Assembly (NCBI GenBank): GCA_963787675.1
Contig: CAWBDV010000006.1
Location: 124,001 to 188,000 of the forward strand
Origin: JAJPKK01 sp963787675
GTDB taxonomy: Bacteria; Pseudomonadota; Alphaproteobacteria; Rhizobiales; Xanthobacteraceae
Reading direction: 5' to 3'
Length of the DNA: 64,000 bases
Below the pieces are notes generated by a model, which was not told the origin of the DNA, ran no database searches, and saw only the letters and a list, made by a program, of their open reading frames with translations. The position numbers were made by a program, and so were the translations under genes. This document shows, in pieces, positions 27,101-35,753 of this stretch (its first letter is position 1; every line of letters starts with the position of its first letter).

Positions 27101-27357
27101 TCCTGATGACCGCCTTTGCCTTCATCCTCGGCGTGGTTCCGTTGATGATCGCCAGCGGCGCCGGCGCGGCCAGCCGGCAGTCGATCGGAACAACCGTATT
27201 CGGGGGCATGCTGGCGGCCACAATCCTCACGCTTTTGTTCGTTCCAGTGTTCTATGCCGCGATCGAAGGCCTGCGCGAGCGCCGCCAGACGCGCGCGCCT
27301 GGGCCCGCGTATCAGTCTGATCATTCGCCGCTCGCCGACACCGCGCCGGCCGAGTGA
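24190..27357 (+). CDS. RND multidrug efflux permease (HAE1 family, AcrB/MexF-like)
   Basis: A 1055-residue RND transporter of full length. It has twelve membrane segments in the usual two blocks and two large periplasmic loops. Proton-relay residues are visible: Asp-Asp in GLVVDDAIVVVENV (TM4) and Lys in GLSAKNAILMIEF (TM10). HAE1 pumps form trimers in the inner membrane and expel hydrophobic drugs through an adaptor and an outer-membrane channel. The adaptor gene follows 16 bases downstream (the reverse of the usual order) and is frameshifted. No outer-membrane factor gene is nearby. Probably repressed by the divergent TetR protein. Confidence 0.95.
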   Translation: MVNFFIHRPIFASSIAVIMVLAGAVCYFLLPVAQFPDITPPQVVVSAIYPGASAQVVADTVTTPLEQQINGVQGMTYMSSASSNDGSSTITITFDVGYPLSIAAVDVQNRVAQAAAALPPIVNQAGVVIKKQNPNFVLIVNLISPDRSVDPVALSNYAYLQVVDPLKRVPGVGDVQIFGERRYSMRIWLDPNKLSNLGITAVDVQQAVAEQNIQVAAGKIGQSPSPPGTPFEMQVNATGRLADPEQFKDIIVRSSPVTGAVVRLRDVARVELGALQYSSTGVFGTDPTVVLAVFQMPGSNALDLQQHVKDKMEELSKRFPKGVAYGMHYDTTRFVSAAKRDVIITLLEALILVVLVVFIFLQSWRTTLIPTIAIPVSLIATLVVMEMMGFSLNMLSLLGMVLAIGLVVDDAIVVVENVERQLENGLPPLQAAKAAMVEVTGPIIATTAVLMAVFVPVAFIPGVAGRLYNQFALTVAISVGISAFNSLTLSPALSAAFLRHRPATTFAPFRWFNRGFDWLSHTYAGQVRGLVRLRWAMLTLFAIVLGATYYLSQRIPSSFLPVEDQGYFFVVIQLPDGASLQRTDEVADKVRRILQDTPGVDIVGSITGLNFLTNAAQSNSAVEFAILKPWDERPPEQSAMRLVANARSKLLAIPEAFALSFDPPSIPGLGTTGGFEFQVEDLTGRGSLALNEATQALLAEARKQPELNPMQLFTSFSTSTPQFNYDLDRTKAKLLGLSIPDVFNTLQIFLGSLYVNDFNLFGRTFRVTLQADTNTRAAASDLSRLYVRNATGGMVPLSTLGSLQPIVGPETVPHYNNYASALINGGPAPGFSSGQAVAAMERAAATALPRDFAFEWTGITFQELKAGSIATIVFILALVFVFLILAAQYESWSMPFMVLLAVPLALFGAFLALFLRGMQTDVYSQIGFVMLIGLSAKNAILMIEFAKRRRSEGLGIVEAAMEAARLRLRPILMTAFAFILGVVPLMIASGAGAASRQSIGTTVFGGMLAATILTLLFVPVFYAAIEGLRERRQTRAPGPAYQSDHSPLADTAPAE

Positions 27358-27373
27358 AAACGGGGGACAAGTC

Positions 27374-28523
27374 ATGCGCCATTGGAAATTCTGGGTTGGC
27401 GGCTCAGCCGGCCTTGCAATAGCCGCCGTCGCGACCTTCGCTGCGCACCAAGGCGTTCCGACCCATGCCTCGGCGGGAGCGCCGTCCGGACCGCCGGCGA
27501 TGCCGGTGCCCGTGACAGCCGTCGTAAAACGCAGCCTGCCGGTTTATCTCGAATATTCGGCGCGGGCCGAATCGATTCGCGAAGTGTCGCTGCAGGCGAA
27601 AGTGGCGGGCTTCATCGAGTTCGCAGCCGGCCGCCGATGGCGCCGACGTCAAGGGGGGCGAGCTTCTCTACAAGATCGACGAGCGCGACTACCGCGCCGC
27701 GCTCGATCAAGCGAACGCACAGGCACAGCGCAACCTCGCGGCCCTCGATTATGCCCGCTCGAATTTCCGCCGCGGCGACGCGCTCGTTAAAAACGGCTTT
27801 CTCGCCAAGGACAGTTACGACCAGCGCGCAACCACGCTCGGTCAGAACGAAGCGACCGTCGCGCAAGACAAGGCCGCGGTGCGGACCGCGGAGATCAATC
27901 TCGCCTACACCGAAATTCGCGCGCCGTTCTCGGGCCGGCTCGGCCGCAACCGCGCGCCGGTCGGGACGCTCGTCGGTGGTTCGGGGCTCACGCTCAATAC
28001 GCTCGTCCAGCTCGATCCGATCTACGTGACCTTCAATCCCAGCGAACGCGAGCTGCGGGCCATTCAGGCGGCACGCGAAATCGGCTCGGTTGCGGCCGTC
28101 GTGACGCTGCCGGACGATCCGAAGGCGAACTTCAAAGGCGAGTTGACCTTCATCGACAACACTGTGGATCGCACGACGGGGACAATCACCGCGCGGGCGA
28201 CCGTCGCGAACCCTCGATTTTCGCTGCTCCCCGGCCAATATGTGCGCATCCGCGTGCATGTGCGCGATGAACCGAACGCTCTCCTGGTGCCGCAGACGGC
28301 GTTGGGTTCGAGCCAGCTCGGCAAATACGTCTACGTCATCGGCGCGGATAGCAAGGCCGAACAGAAGCTCGTCTCACTCGGCCCGACCGACGGCGACGCG
28401 GTCAGCGTGAAGGGGCTCGATGAAACCGATCGCGTCATCACCGGCAATCTGCAGAAAATCGGTCCGGGTTCGCTGGTGATGGTGATCCCGCAGAACAACG
28501 CCTCGGCTGCTCCGGTGAAATAG
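27374..28523 (+). pseudogene. RND periplasmic adaptor (membrane fusion protein), frameshifted
   Basis: The gene starts at ATG 27374 behind CGGGGGAC and reads a normal adaptor N-terminus: signal segment, then VPVTAVVKRSLPVYLEYSAR and VSLQAKVAGFIEF. Around 27618-27636 the frame breaks. The reading continues one frame on with ADGADVKGGELLYKIDERDY, the helical hairpin, AYTEIRAPFSGRLG and a normal C-terminus to 28523. One extra base near GCCGGCCGCCGATG explains it. Either a real mutation that would disable the pump, or a sequencing error in a GC-rich run. Restored, the protein would be about 382 residues, normal for the family. Confidence 0.85.
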
Positions 28524-28658
28524 GAATTTCTAGCGCTTTGAGCGACCGCGCGACGAGGTCGCGCGTGTTGGCGAGCGTCACCGGCTGGACGAGCAGCGGT
28601 GTCTCCTTTGGGCTTCATTAAGGCGAATCGCCGAGGATCAGATTAGGTTGCGTGCGAC

Positions 28659-28700
28659 TGAAGGCCCGAGCTTCCGGCACGAGGGAAGCTTGGGCCTTCA
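28659..28700 (+). terminator. Long hairpin, possible terminator or attenuator
   Basis: Arms TGAAGGCCCGAGCTTCC (28659-28675) and GGAAGCTTGGGCCTTCA (28684-28700) pair over 17 bases with one G-U. The following GGTTTT is a weak U-tract. It lies just before the small gene at 28730, so it may attenuate that gene or end the pump transcript. Confidence 0.5.
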
Positions 28701-28729
28701 GGTTTTCATCGCGCCACGGGGAGGGGGAA

Positions 28730-28930
28730 ATGGATAGCAGCGCTCTGCAGGATCTTATTGCGCAAGTTCGCGAGACGACTGCCGCACTGGCGGAGGCCGA
28801 GCAAAAGATCGCTACCGCCAAAGCTGACTTGGCGCAGCAAGACCTTAAAGCTCGACTTGATACGAGCATTGAGCGATCGACAAAACCGACAACAAAGCCC
28901 GCAAGCTCAGGATGGGTCGCGGCCGGATGA
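28730..28930 (+). CDS. Small coiled-coil hypothetical protein
   Basis: A 66-residue product beginning MDSSALQDLIAQVRETTAAL, with heptad-like spacing to about residue 45 (a probable coiled coil) and a Thr/Ser/Pro tail. A very strong GGGAGGGGG precedes the ATG. The +1 frame also stays open to 29054 with fairly protein-like sequence, so a longer frameshifted original is possible. Function unknown. Confidence 0.5.
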   Translation: MDSSALQDLIAQVRETTAALAEAEQKIATAKADLAQQDLKARLDTSIERSTKPTTKPASSGWVAAG

Positions 28931-29210
28931 GCCGACTGTCTGGCTGAGCGCGCCATTGGTGCGCGAATCACCCCCGACTCTGAGACTGCCGCTGTTCGAA
29001 ACCGAGCTACGAACTGATGTCACGTCCGAAAGGTCTCCGAGGCAGGGCGGCTGACGCAACTTCGCAAGGAAGCAGCGAGCCGTGGGTTCGATACGGATCG
29101 TGTCGTGATGCGTGGTCGATTGACGGAGGGATTTGCCGCGCTGCCCCTTCAACGTATGATGAAAGGGACAAAGGTCTGGCACGAATAAAACTCAGGTAAT
29201 CGGAGACCCT

Positions 29211-29855
29211 ATGGAACTCGTCCTTTACTACGCCCCCAACACTTGTGCGCTCGCGCCCTACGTCACGCTCACCGAGGCCGGTGCGCAGTTCGAGGTTCGG
29301 CCCCTCAACTTTCAGAAGGGACAGCACACCTCGCCCGAATACCTAAAAATCAATCCGAAGCATAAGGTGCCGCTGCTCATCATCGATGGAAAGATCCTGA
29401 CCGAGAGCATCGCCATTCAAACTTGGATTGCGCGCACCTTCCCACATGCGAAGTTGTTGCCGGCTGACCCGTGGCAGGAACTTCAAGCCATGTCATTGAT
29501 GTCATGGTGCTCGGGCGGCATTCATCCATTCCTGACACGGATCAACTCCCCGCCGCGCGTCTGCGACGTTCCGGGCACCGAAGAGAGTGTGAAGAGACTG
29601 GCGGCCGCAAACCTGATGGAGTTGTTCAAGATCGCCGACGACATCCTGGCCGGCCGAGAGTTCTTCTTCGAGCACTTTACGGCGCCGGATGCCCACTTCT
29701 TCTGGTGTCAGCGGCGAGCGAGGCAATTTGAACTCGACTTAACAAGCTTCCGGCATTGCACGGCGCATTTCGATCGCGTGATGCAGCGCTCCAGCGTGCA
29801 GAAGCTGTTGGCCTTCGAGAAATCGGTACAGGAGAAATTTGCCAAGGCGGCATGA
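29211..29855 (+). CDS. Glutathione S-transferase family protein
   Basis: A 214-residue protein. The N-terminal thioredoxin-like domain is seen in ELVLYYAPNTCALAPYVTLT (Cys12 region, beta-class-like) and HKVPLLIIDGKILTESIAI, where 'VPLL' and the ESxAI motif bind glutathione. The C-terminal part is helical, as in GSTs. Such proteins conjugate or reduce electrophiles with glutathione in the cytoplasm. CGGAGA before the ATG supports the start. It precedes the amidase by 78 bases on the same strand, so the two may be co-transcribed; the link is not obvious. Confidence 0.88.
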   Translation: MELVLYYAPNTCALAPYVTLTEAGAQFEVRPLNFQKGQHTSPEYLKINPKHKVPLLIIDGKILTESIAIQTWIARTFPHAKLLPADPWQELQAMSLMSWCSGGIHPFLTRINSPPRVCDVPGTEESVKRLAAANLMELFKIADDILAGREFFFEHFTAPDAHFFWCQRRARQFELDLTSFRHCTAHFDRVMQRSSVQKLLAFEKSVQEKFAKAA

Positions 29856-29933
29856 AGCGCGTCACTACCAAAGCCCGATGATTACCGGGCGCGGGTGACG
29901 GCTCCCGCGACGGCGCGGCTCGAAGGGAGTGAC

Positions 29934-31421
29934 ATGCTGGTCGATCAGAAATTCAACCTCATCGAGGCAACGATTGCCGACGTGCATGCGGCGTTCGAAC
30001 GCGGCGCGTTGACGGCGCGTGAGTTGGTCGAGCTCTATCTGGCGCGGATCGATGCCTATGACCAGAAGGGCCCGGCGATCAATTCGCTCATCTCCATCAA
30101 TCCCCGTGCCCTCGAGGAGGCGAGCGCTCTCGATGCCGCCTTCAAGCGCGATGGGGCTTTTGTCGGACCCCTTCACGGCATTCCGATCATTGTGAAGGAT
30201 CAGATCAACGTCAAAGGCATGAAGACGACGTTAGGGTCGGTGCTGTTTCGCGACTACGAACCCGGATCGGAGGGGCTAGCGATCGCCAAGCTGCGGGCGG
30301 CGGGCGCGATCTTTCTTGGCAAGTCGACGCTGGGCGAGCTCGGCGGCGGCGACACCCACGGCTCGCTCTTTGGATCGACGCGCAATGTCTATGACCTTGC
30401 GCGCACGGCGGCCGGCTCATCGGGCGGGTCCGGCGCGAGCGTTTCGGCCAACTTCTGTATCGTCGCGCTCGGCCAGGAGGGGTTCTCATCGATTCGTCGT
30501 CCGGCCGCCTGGAACGGCATCGTCGGCATGCGTCCGACGGTCGGCATCGTGAGCCGCGGCGGCGTCTATGGCGGATGGCCGACGACCAACGGGTCGGTCG
30601 GACCGATGGCGCGCTCGGTTGCGGACGCGGCCAAGTTGCTCGATGCCATGGCCGGTTATGATCCGCGCGATCCGGTCACGGCCTACGCGGTGGGCCGGAC
30701 GCCGGCGAGCTATTCGGACAACCTCGATCCAGACGCCCTGCGCGGTGCGCGGATCGGAATTCTTCGCGAGGCAATGGGTTACAAATCCGAGCCGGACTCG
30801 GACGATTTCAAGAAAGTCGACGAGGTCTTCGACAAGGCCGTCCGCGAGCTTCAAAACGCCGGCGCCGAAGTTGTCGATCCCATCGAGATTCCGGGTCTCA
30901 TCAGCCGGCTCGCAACCCGCGCCAAGGATGCGGCCGCCGATGACGCGATGTTCGAGTTGTTCTTCGCGGACGGCAATGCGCCGTTCGCCACGCGCAAAGA
31001 CGCCATGGCCTCACCGCTGTTTAACCAGGTGGTGCGCGGGAGCCAGCTTCGTTGGACGCCAGATCCGCCCGATAAGCACCACGCCTACCTCAAAGCGCGC
31101 GACGCGCTGATGATCGATCTGCTCAAAGTCATGGCCGATCATAAGCTCGACGCGATCGTGCATAAGGCCGTCGAGCATCAACCGACGCTGATCGAGCACG
31201 GCATAAAACCGCCGTTCGTTGATCAGAAGGGCGCCCCGCACATCAATACCTTTCTGATGTTCGTGCCCTCTATCGTCGTTCCGGCCGGGTTTACGCGCGA
31301 CGATCTTCCGGTCGGAATCACGTTCTTGGGGCGATCCTTCGATGACGCCAAAATGATCCGGCTGGCCTATTCGTACGAGCAGAAGACACGACACCGGCGA
31401 GTGCCGATCGGTATGGCTTGA
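29934..31421 (+). CDS. Amidase signature family hydrolase
   Basis: A 495-residue amidase signature enzyme. The Ser-cisSer-Lys triad is visible: Lys in GIPIIVKDQINV, the GSSGGSGAS block with the cis-Ser, and EGFSSIRRPAA with the nucleophile Ser before Ile-Arg. In the usual DTGGSIR motif the glycine pair is here F-S, an unusual change next to the nucleophile. It hydrolyses C-N amide bonds of an unknown substrate. ATG at 29934 is preferred over GTG at 29895 because AAGGGAG lies five bases upstream. No GatB or GatA-partner genes nearby, so it is a catabolic amidase rather than a tRNA amidotransferase. Confidence 0.9.
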   Translation: MLVDQKFNLIEATIADVHAAFERGALTARELVELYLARIDAYDQKGPAINSLISINPRALEEASALDAAFKRDGAFVGPLHGIPIIVKDQINVKGMKTTLGSVLFRDYEPGSEGLAIAKLRAAGAIFLGKSTLGELGGGDTHGSLFGSTRNVYDLARTAAGSSGGSGASVSANFCIVALGQEGFSSIRRPAAWNGIVGMRPTVGIVSRGGVYGGWPTTNGSVGPMARSVADAAKLLDAMAGYDPRDPVTAYAVGRTPASYSDNLDPDALRGARIGILREAMGYKSEPDSDDFKKVDEVFDKAVRELQNAGAEVVDPIEIPGLISRLATRAKDAAADDAMFELFFADGNAPFATRKDAMASPLFNQVVRGSQLRWTPDPPDKHHAYLKARDALMIDLLKVMADHKLDAIVHKAVEHQPTLIEHGIKPPFVDQKGAPHINTFLMFVPSIVVPAGFTRDDLPVGITFLGRSFDDAKMIRLAYSYEQKTRHRRVPIGMA

Positions 31422-31693
31422 CATAAGCCTTCCGCCGCAACAGCGGCGTACACCTGTTAGCGGCCGGAGCATTGGGGAAACCTGCGGAAATCGCCGCGTG
31501 AACGGTTCGTGCCGTGGACAATGCCGTCCGCCGCATCCCTACAGGCTGCGCCAGACCGGAGCTATTGGGCCTGTAGTTGGCGTGACCGGCGTGCATGCCG
31601 GGATCGGCTTCGCGATCGTCTGTCAGTCATTGATCTGTGACGGCGAATACACCGCGATGACGGACTCAAGCTGCATCGTCACCGGGAACCGAG

Positions 31694-32092
31694 TCATGCC
31701 CGCCCCGAGCGAGCCTCCAAGGCAAGTTCGTCGTCAATAGCAAATGTCCGGAGAACGCCCGTCGCGAGCGTGATCTTCCGTTTCCCCTTAATAACATCGG
31801 GTGACGGACCTACTTGTCGAGATGCTTCTCTGGAACTCGTGAAGAGAAATGCGCCGACATGTCCTCCCGCATACGTCAAGTCATCTTCATTGCAACCCGC
31901 TGCAATGGCTAATCCCATGGAATGCAAGTGACAGCGTCGATAGCAGTATAGCGCCAGCGACGCTCTGACATCCGAAGCCAGAGTTGACACAAAGTCCGGT
32001 ACGATTGGATCATTCGTCCGGCACAGCTCGCCCAGCAATTCATCGTGGACAGGACAAACGTCGTCATCGAATTCCGATCTGCTTGACAGCAT
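31694..32092 (-). CDS. Hypothetical protein
   Basis: A 132-residue soluble protein. The ATG at 32092 has GAGGAGA seven bases upstream, a strong start signal. Features are an acidic N-terminus (FDDDVCPVHDELLGELCRTN), four cysteines, and a central helical stretch (SDVRASLALYCYRRCHLHSM). I do not recognise the family. It is flanked by stretches without genes and small orphans, so this 31.4-32.9 kb part may be accessory DNA. Confidence 0.55.
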   Translation of the reverse strand: MLSSRSEFDDDVCPVHDELLGELCRTNDPIVPDFVSTLASDVRASLALYCYRRCHLHSMGLAIAAGCNEDDLTYAGGHVGAFLFTSSREASRQVGPSPDVIKGKRKITLATGVLRTFAIDDELALEARSGRA

Positions 32093-32172
32093 CGCAAGTC
32101 TCCTCGGGGAAAAACCGACGGGCAAGAGGCGGCATCAGTGCTCACGTGCCGCACTAAGGCATGTGATTTTTA

Positions 32173-32247
32173 TTATTCTTCGCAGGCCGCCAGAATCCCC
32201 AAGGCGCTAAGCGCAACCATGGTTGCGATAAACAAAACGCTCCACAT
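32173..32247 (-). CDS. Possible 24-residue membrane peptide
   Basis: ATG at 32247 with GGGGGT ten bases upstream encodes a single hydrophobic helix, MWSVLFIATMVALSALGILA, followed by ACEE and a stop. Small one-helix membrane proteins of this type exist in many bacteria, but length alone gives little support. Function unknown. Confidence 0.3.
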   Translation of the reverse strand: MWSVLFIATMVALSALGILAACEE

Positions 32248-32515
32248 GGCGTGACCCCCATCCAAAAACCTACAATGAAGTAGGCCCCAGCGGGTAAGGT
32301 GCCACCGATTACGTGGCGGAATTGCGGCGGCCTTTACCTTGGAGCGATGCGCGGCGAGGCGGTCGGTCGCGGCAATCGCTGGAAGACCTTGCGCCTGCGT
32401 GCTGTCTTGTCGCTTTGCCCCGTTCACTCTTCGCGCTCGCGAGTACGCCGTCATCATCGGCTCAAGCAGCATCGTCATCGCAGGGGCGCTCACAGGGCAT
32501 CATGGACCGCAAGAA

Positions 32516-32776
32516 TCAAATGTTGCCTGGGCTATCCTTGTCGAAAATACCGAGACACTTTTGCGCATCCGCCGGCATATCGGGAACGAATATCGGACGC
32601 CCCATAAATGTCGTCCAGGGCTTCTCGGCTGGTGGTTGAAGGCCCGCGAGAATCCAGAATTGTCGCTCCTTCATTGCTATCTGGGTTACCTCATTATCGA
32701 GCACCCAGTTGCGGAGTGTGCTCAGCCTGCTCTGTTCCGCGTTAGCGAACATCGCCTCCGGAATTGATTTCCTCAT
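32516..32776 (-). CDS. Small hypothetical protein
   Basis: An 86-residue soluble protein; ATG at 32776 is preceded by AAGGAG. Starts MRKSIPEAMFANAEQSRLST; the middle is tryptophan-containing (RQFWILAGLQPP, KPWTTFMG). No signal peptide or membrane segment. Family not recognised. A longer frame to 32854 has no ribosome site. Confidence 0.55.
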   Translation of the reverse strand: MRKSIPEAMFANAEQSRLSTLRNWVLDNEVTQIAMKERQFWILAGLQPPAEKPWTTFMGRPIFVPDMPADAQKCLGIFDKDSPGNI

Positions 32777-32989
32777 GGAGTTTTTCTCCTTAATGCTGAT
32801 TCGGCAAAGTTTTTGATGCCCAAATTCGCAAGGGCACCGGACCTGTTGCAGCAATTGGTTCCACGTCGGCTCCGGTCGTCGAGTTGGCGAAGATTTGCCG
32901 GGTCTCTCGGCACAGGCTAACCTACATACGATAGGTAAACGACTTCACCACACTTTGGCGTCAAATGCGTTTGCGCCGCACGTTTGCGT

Positions 32990-33763
32990 TCAGCTCTTGA
33001 AGACCGGGCGGCGCTTTTCGGCAAAGGCGCGCAGCGCCTCTTTGGTGTCGTCGCTTGAGGCGAGCGCAACGGTTTGGGACTGCTCGAAGCGGTAGGCGTC
33101 GCGCAAGGGCATGCCCTCGGTGACGTTGAACGATCGCTTGGCGGCGCGAACCGCAAGCGGGCTCTTCGATGCGATTTCGCGCGCGATGACTTGCGCCGTC
33201 TCGATCAGCTTATCGAGCGGAACGCACGCGGATACGACGCCCATTCTGGAGAGATCGAGCCCGCCCACTCGCCGCGCCGTGTAGATCAAGAGCCGCGCAT
33301 CGGACTCGCGAAAGAACCGCCGCACGTGGCTGACGCCGCCAGCCAATCCGACGTCGACCTCGGTCATCGACAAATAGGCAGTGTCGGCGGCGATCAAGAT
33401 GTCGCAACAGAGGGCAAGGACGCAGCCGGCGCCGATCGCAGCGCCGTTGATCGCGGCGATCACCGGCTTCTCGCACTCCATCACGACATTGAAGCTCTCG
33501 CGCACCAGGCGATTATGACGCGGATAGGCACCGGCTTCATCGAGCGCGGGCCGTTCCTTGAGATCGGCCCCGGCCGAAAACGTCTTGCCTTCGCCGGTCA
33601 GGACGATGGCGCGCACATCGGCGCGATCATTCAACGCGTCGAAGATCGTGATGATCTCTTCGCGAAATCGGCGGTTCTGCGCGTTGACCGGAGGACGTGC
33701 GAGCGTGACGGTCGCGACGTAATCGGCAATATCCACCTTGAAGCATTCGTAGGTCTCAGCCAT
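32990..33763 (-). CDS. Enoyl-CoA hydratase/isomerase family protein
   Basis: A 257-residue crotonase-fold protein. The oxyanion-hole segments are visible: FSAGADLKE near residue 63 and AAINGAAIGAGCVLALCCD near 104; TEVDVGLAGGVSHVRRF near 136 holds the catalytic-Glu region (here Glu in MTEVD, with Ala-Gly replacing the usual Pro-E). It should add water to, or rearrange, an enoyl-CoA. Last gene of the minus-strand run Bug protein, CaiB transferase, CMD protein, this gene, with gaps of 54-67 bases. AAAGGGAC precedes the ATG. Confidence 0.92.
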   Translation of the reverse strand: MAETYECFKVDIADYVATVTLARPPVNAQNRRFREEIITIFDALNDRADVRAIVLTGEGKTFSAGADLKERPALDEAGAYPRHNRLVRESFNVVMECEKPVIAAINGAAIGAGCVLALCCDILIAADTAYLSMTEVDVGLAGGVSHVRRFFRESDARLLIYTARRVGGLDLSRMGVVSACVPLDKLIETAQVIAREIASKSPLAVRAAKRSFNVTEGMPLRDAYRFEQSQTVALASSDDTKEALRAFAEKRRPVFKS

Positions 33764-33820
33764 GTCGATGTCCCTTTCGCCGGTCTCTGGTTTCGGCGAC
33801 GTGTGGCAAACGAGCTCCGC

Positions 33821-34438
33821 TCATGTGGAGCAGGTTTTCGCGGTTGCGACCCGCGCGGCGGGGAGTTTTGTGAGGCCGCCGGAGTCCGGGGCCGACAGAG
33901 GCAGCTCCGTTCCGGCCGGGACCGGAATTTCGTGCACGTTGAGCGTCATCGAAACCATCGTGTAGTAGCCGATGACGGCGGTGAGTTCGACGACGCCGCC
34001 TGCGCCCCATCGAGCCATGATTGCCTTGTAGGCGCGATCGTCCACGTTGCCGGTCTCCTGCAGCAGCCGCGCAAACTCGTAGACCTCGGCTTCCGCCTCA
34101 TCCGTAAAGGTCGGAGCCTCGCCGCGGCGAATTGCCTCGATGCAGGCCGGATCGAGCCCGGCATCTTTGGCGGCCTCGGCGTGGATCAAGAACTCGACTT
34201 GGCTGTTCCAGCGCCGCCCGGTGACGAGGATGGCGAGTTCGTTGAGCTTGCGCGGCAGGCATGTCGAGAACCGCAGGTATTCGCCGAGGCGAGACCATCG
34301 GCGGGCGAGATCCGGACTATGAATGACGGCGCGCAGCGGGCCGACCAGCCGTCCGCGAACTCCGGACACGATTTCATCGTGGACGTCGCGCTGCTCCGCG
34401 GTCATTTCGTCCGCGAATGGAAGATGAAGGCGAGGCAT
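33821..34438 (-). CDS. Carboxymuconolactone decarboxylase family protein
   Basis: A 205-residue AhpD/CMD-fold protein. The motif RKLNELAILVTGRRWNSQVE near residue 65 aligns with CMD members, in which 'REL.IL...' is followed by a Cys-x-x-Cys or by a catalytic His/Glu. Here no CxxC is present, so peroxidase activity is unlikely. Such CMD proteins accompany CaiB transferases in Bradyrhizobium-like catabolic operons; the reaction is unknown. The C-terminal tail of about 25 residues is variable. Confidence 0.88.
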   Translation of the reverse strand: MPRLHLPFADEMTAEQRDVHDEIVSGVRGRLVGPLRAVIHSPDLARRWSRLGEYLRFSTCLPRKLNELAILVTGRRWNSQVEFLIHAEAAKDAGLDPACIEAIRRGEAPTFTDEAEAEVYEFARLLQETGNVDDRAYKAIMARWGAGGVVELTAVIGYYTMVSMTLNVHEIPVPAGTELPLSAPDSGGLTKLPAARVATAKTCST

Positions 34439-34492
34439 TCCAGTCTCCTAATCCGGCAGCTGGGCGCGAGCGATAAGTGCAGTCCCGCCCGA

Positions 34493-35686
34493 TCAGGCGG
34501 CAGGGGTTGTTAGTCCAAGCTCTCGCAGGACTTCTGCCGTGTGCTCGCCGAGCAAGGGCGGCGGCCGATCGAACGCGAGCGGCTCGTTGGCGAAATTCAA
34601 TGGACTGACCACGAGAGGAACGCGGCCCGCCATCGGATGGGGAAGTTCGCGCAGCATGCGGCGATGCTGCACCTGCGGATCGGCAAAGACTTCCGGCACG
34701 GTATTGATCGGCGAGCACGGAACGCCCGCGGTCTCCAGCACGGCGACAAGGTCGCCGCGTGTCCGCTTCTCGAACTCCGTCCGCAACAGCGGATCGAGCA
34801 CCGCGTGATTGCGCACGCGCGCCGGATTTGTGGCAAAGCGCTCGTCCTTGATCCATTCGGGCCGCCCCAGCACGTCCGCGAGCCGGGCAAACTGTCCGTC
34901 ATTGCCCACCGCCAGCGCGACGAAGCCGTCGGCACAGGGAAACACGTCTTGCGGCTGAATGTTGGGATGACGATTGCCGTTTCGCTTCGGCGTATTGCCC
35001 GACGTGAGCCAGTTCATCGCCTGGTTGGCGAGGAACGCCGATTGCACATCGAGCATGGCAAGATCGATATAGTCGCCCCGCCCGGTCTCGTTGCGGCGCG
35101 CGAGCGCCGCAAGCACACCGACGGCGGCATACATGCCGGTCATGATGTCGACGATCGGCACGCCGACCTTTTGCGGCCCCGCGCCCGGCATGCCGTCGCG
35201 CTCGCCGGTGACGCTCATCAACCCGCCCATGGCCTGGATCATGAAATCGTAGGCAGCTGCGTCCCGCTTCGGCCCGGTCTGACCAAAGCCGGTGATGGAG
35301 CAGTAGACGATCCGCGGATTGATCGCGCTGAGGCTTTCGTAGTCGAGCCCGAAACGCTTGAGCGTGCCGACTTTGAAGTTCTCGAGAACGATGTCGGATC
35401 GCGCGGCAAGGGCCCGCACGACATCTTGCCCTTGCGGCTTGTCGAGATCGAGCGTGATGGAGCGCTTGCCGCGGTTGACCGAGAGATAGTACCCGGCCTC
35501 GCGCGTCGGATTGCCGGCGGCATCCTTCAGGAACGGCGGCCCCCAGGACCGCGTGTCATCGCCGACGACCGGACGCTCGACCTTGACGACGTCAGCGCCG
35601 AGGTCCGCGAGAATTTGTCCCGCCCACGGGCCCGCCATCACGCGGCTGAGATCGAGCACGCGAACGTGCGACAGCGGCCCCGCCAT
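34493..35686 (-). CDS. CaiB/BaiF-type (family III) CoA transferase
   Basis: A 397-residue family III CoA transferase. The N-terminus LSHVRVLDLSRVMAGPWAGQ and GADVVKVERP are diagnostic, and the catalytic Asp lies in the DFMIQAMGGLM region (near residue 145). These enzymes move CoA between a donor (often succinyl-CoA) and a carboxylic acid. With an enoyl-CoA hydratase and a Bug binding protein in the same operon, it should activate an imported acid for beta-oxidation-like breakdown. The acid is unknown. Cytoplasmic, probably dimeric. Confidence 0.95.
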   Translation of the reverse strand: MAGPLSHVRVLDLSRVMAGPWAGQILADLGADVVKVERPVVGDDTRSWGPPFLKDAAGNPTREAGYYLSVNRGKRSITLDLDKPQGQDVVRALAARSDIVLENFKVGTLKRFGLDYESLSAINPRIVYCSITGFGQTGPKRDAAAYDFMIQAMGGLMSVTGERDGMPGAGPQKVGVPIVDIMTGMYAAVGVLAALARRNETGRGDYIDLAMLDVQSAFLANQAMNWLTSGNTPKRNGNRHPNIQPQDVFPCADGFVALAVGNDGQFARLADVLGRPEWIKDERFATNPARVRNHAVLDPLLRTEFEKRTRGDLVAVLETAGVPCSPINTVPEVFADPQVQHRRMLRELPHPMAGRVPLVVSPLNFANEPLAFDRPPPLLGEHTAEVLRELGLTTPAA

Positions 35687-35753
35687 CTAACCCTCCACTA
35701 CCGCTCCGCTTTCGCGAAAGCGAGGTTTGACATCGAAATCCCAGCGGACCCAT

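Noticed and set aside
25807..27375. 522-codon minus-strand open frame under the RND permease
   Set aside because: Antisense to a certain gene, and arginine-rich as expected of a GC-rich shadow frame; no ribosome site.
28758..29054. Plus-strand frame overlapping the small coiled-coil gene
   Set aside because: Its end is fairly protein-like, but it has no start signal; noted as a possible frameshifted continuation only.
33074..34513. 479-codon plus-strand open frame
   Set aside because: Antisense to the hydratase and CMD genes; no family features.
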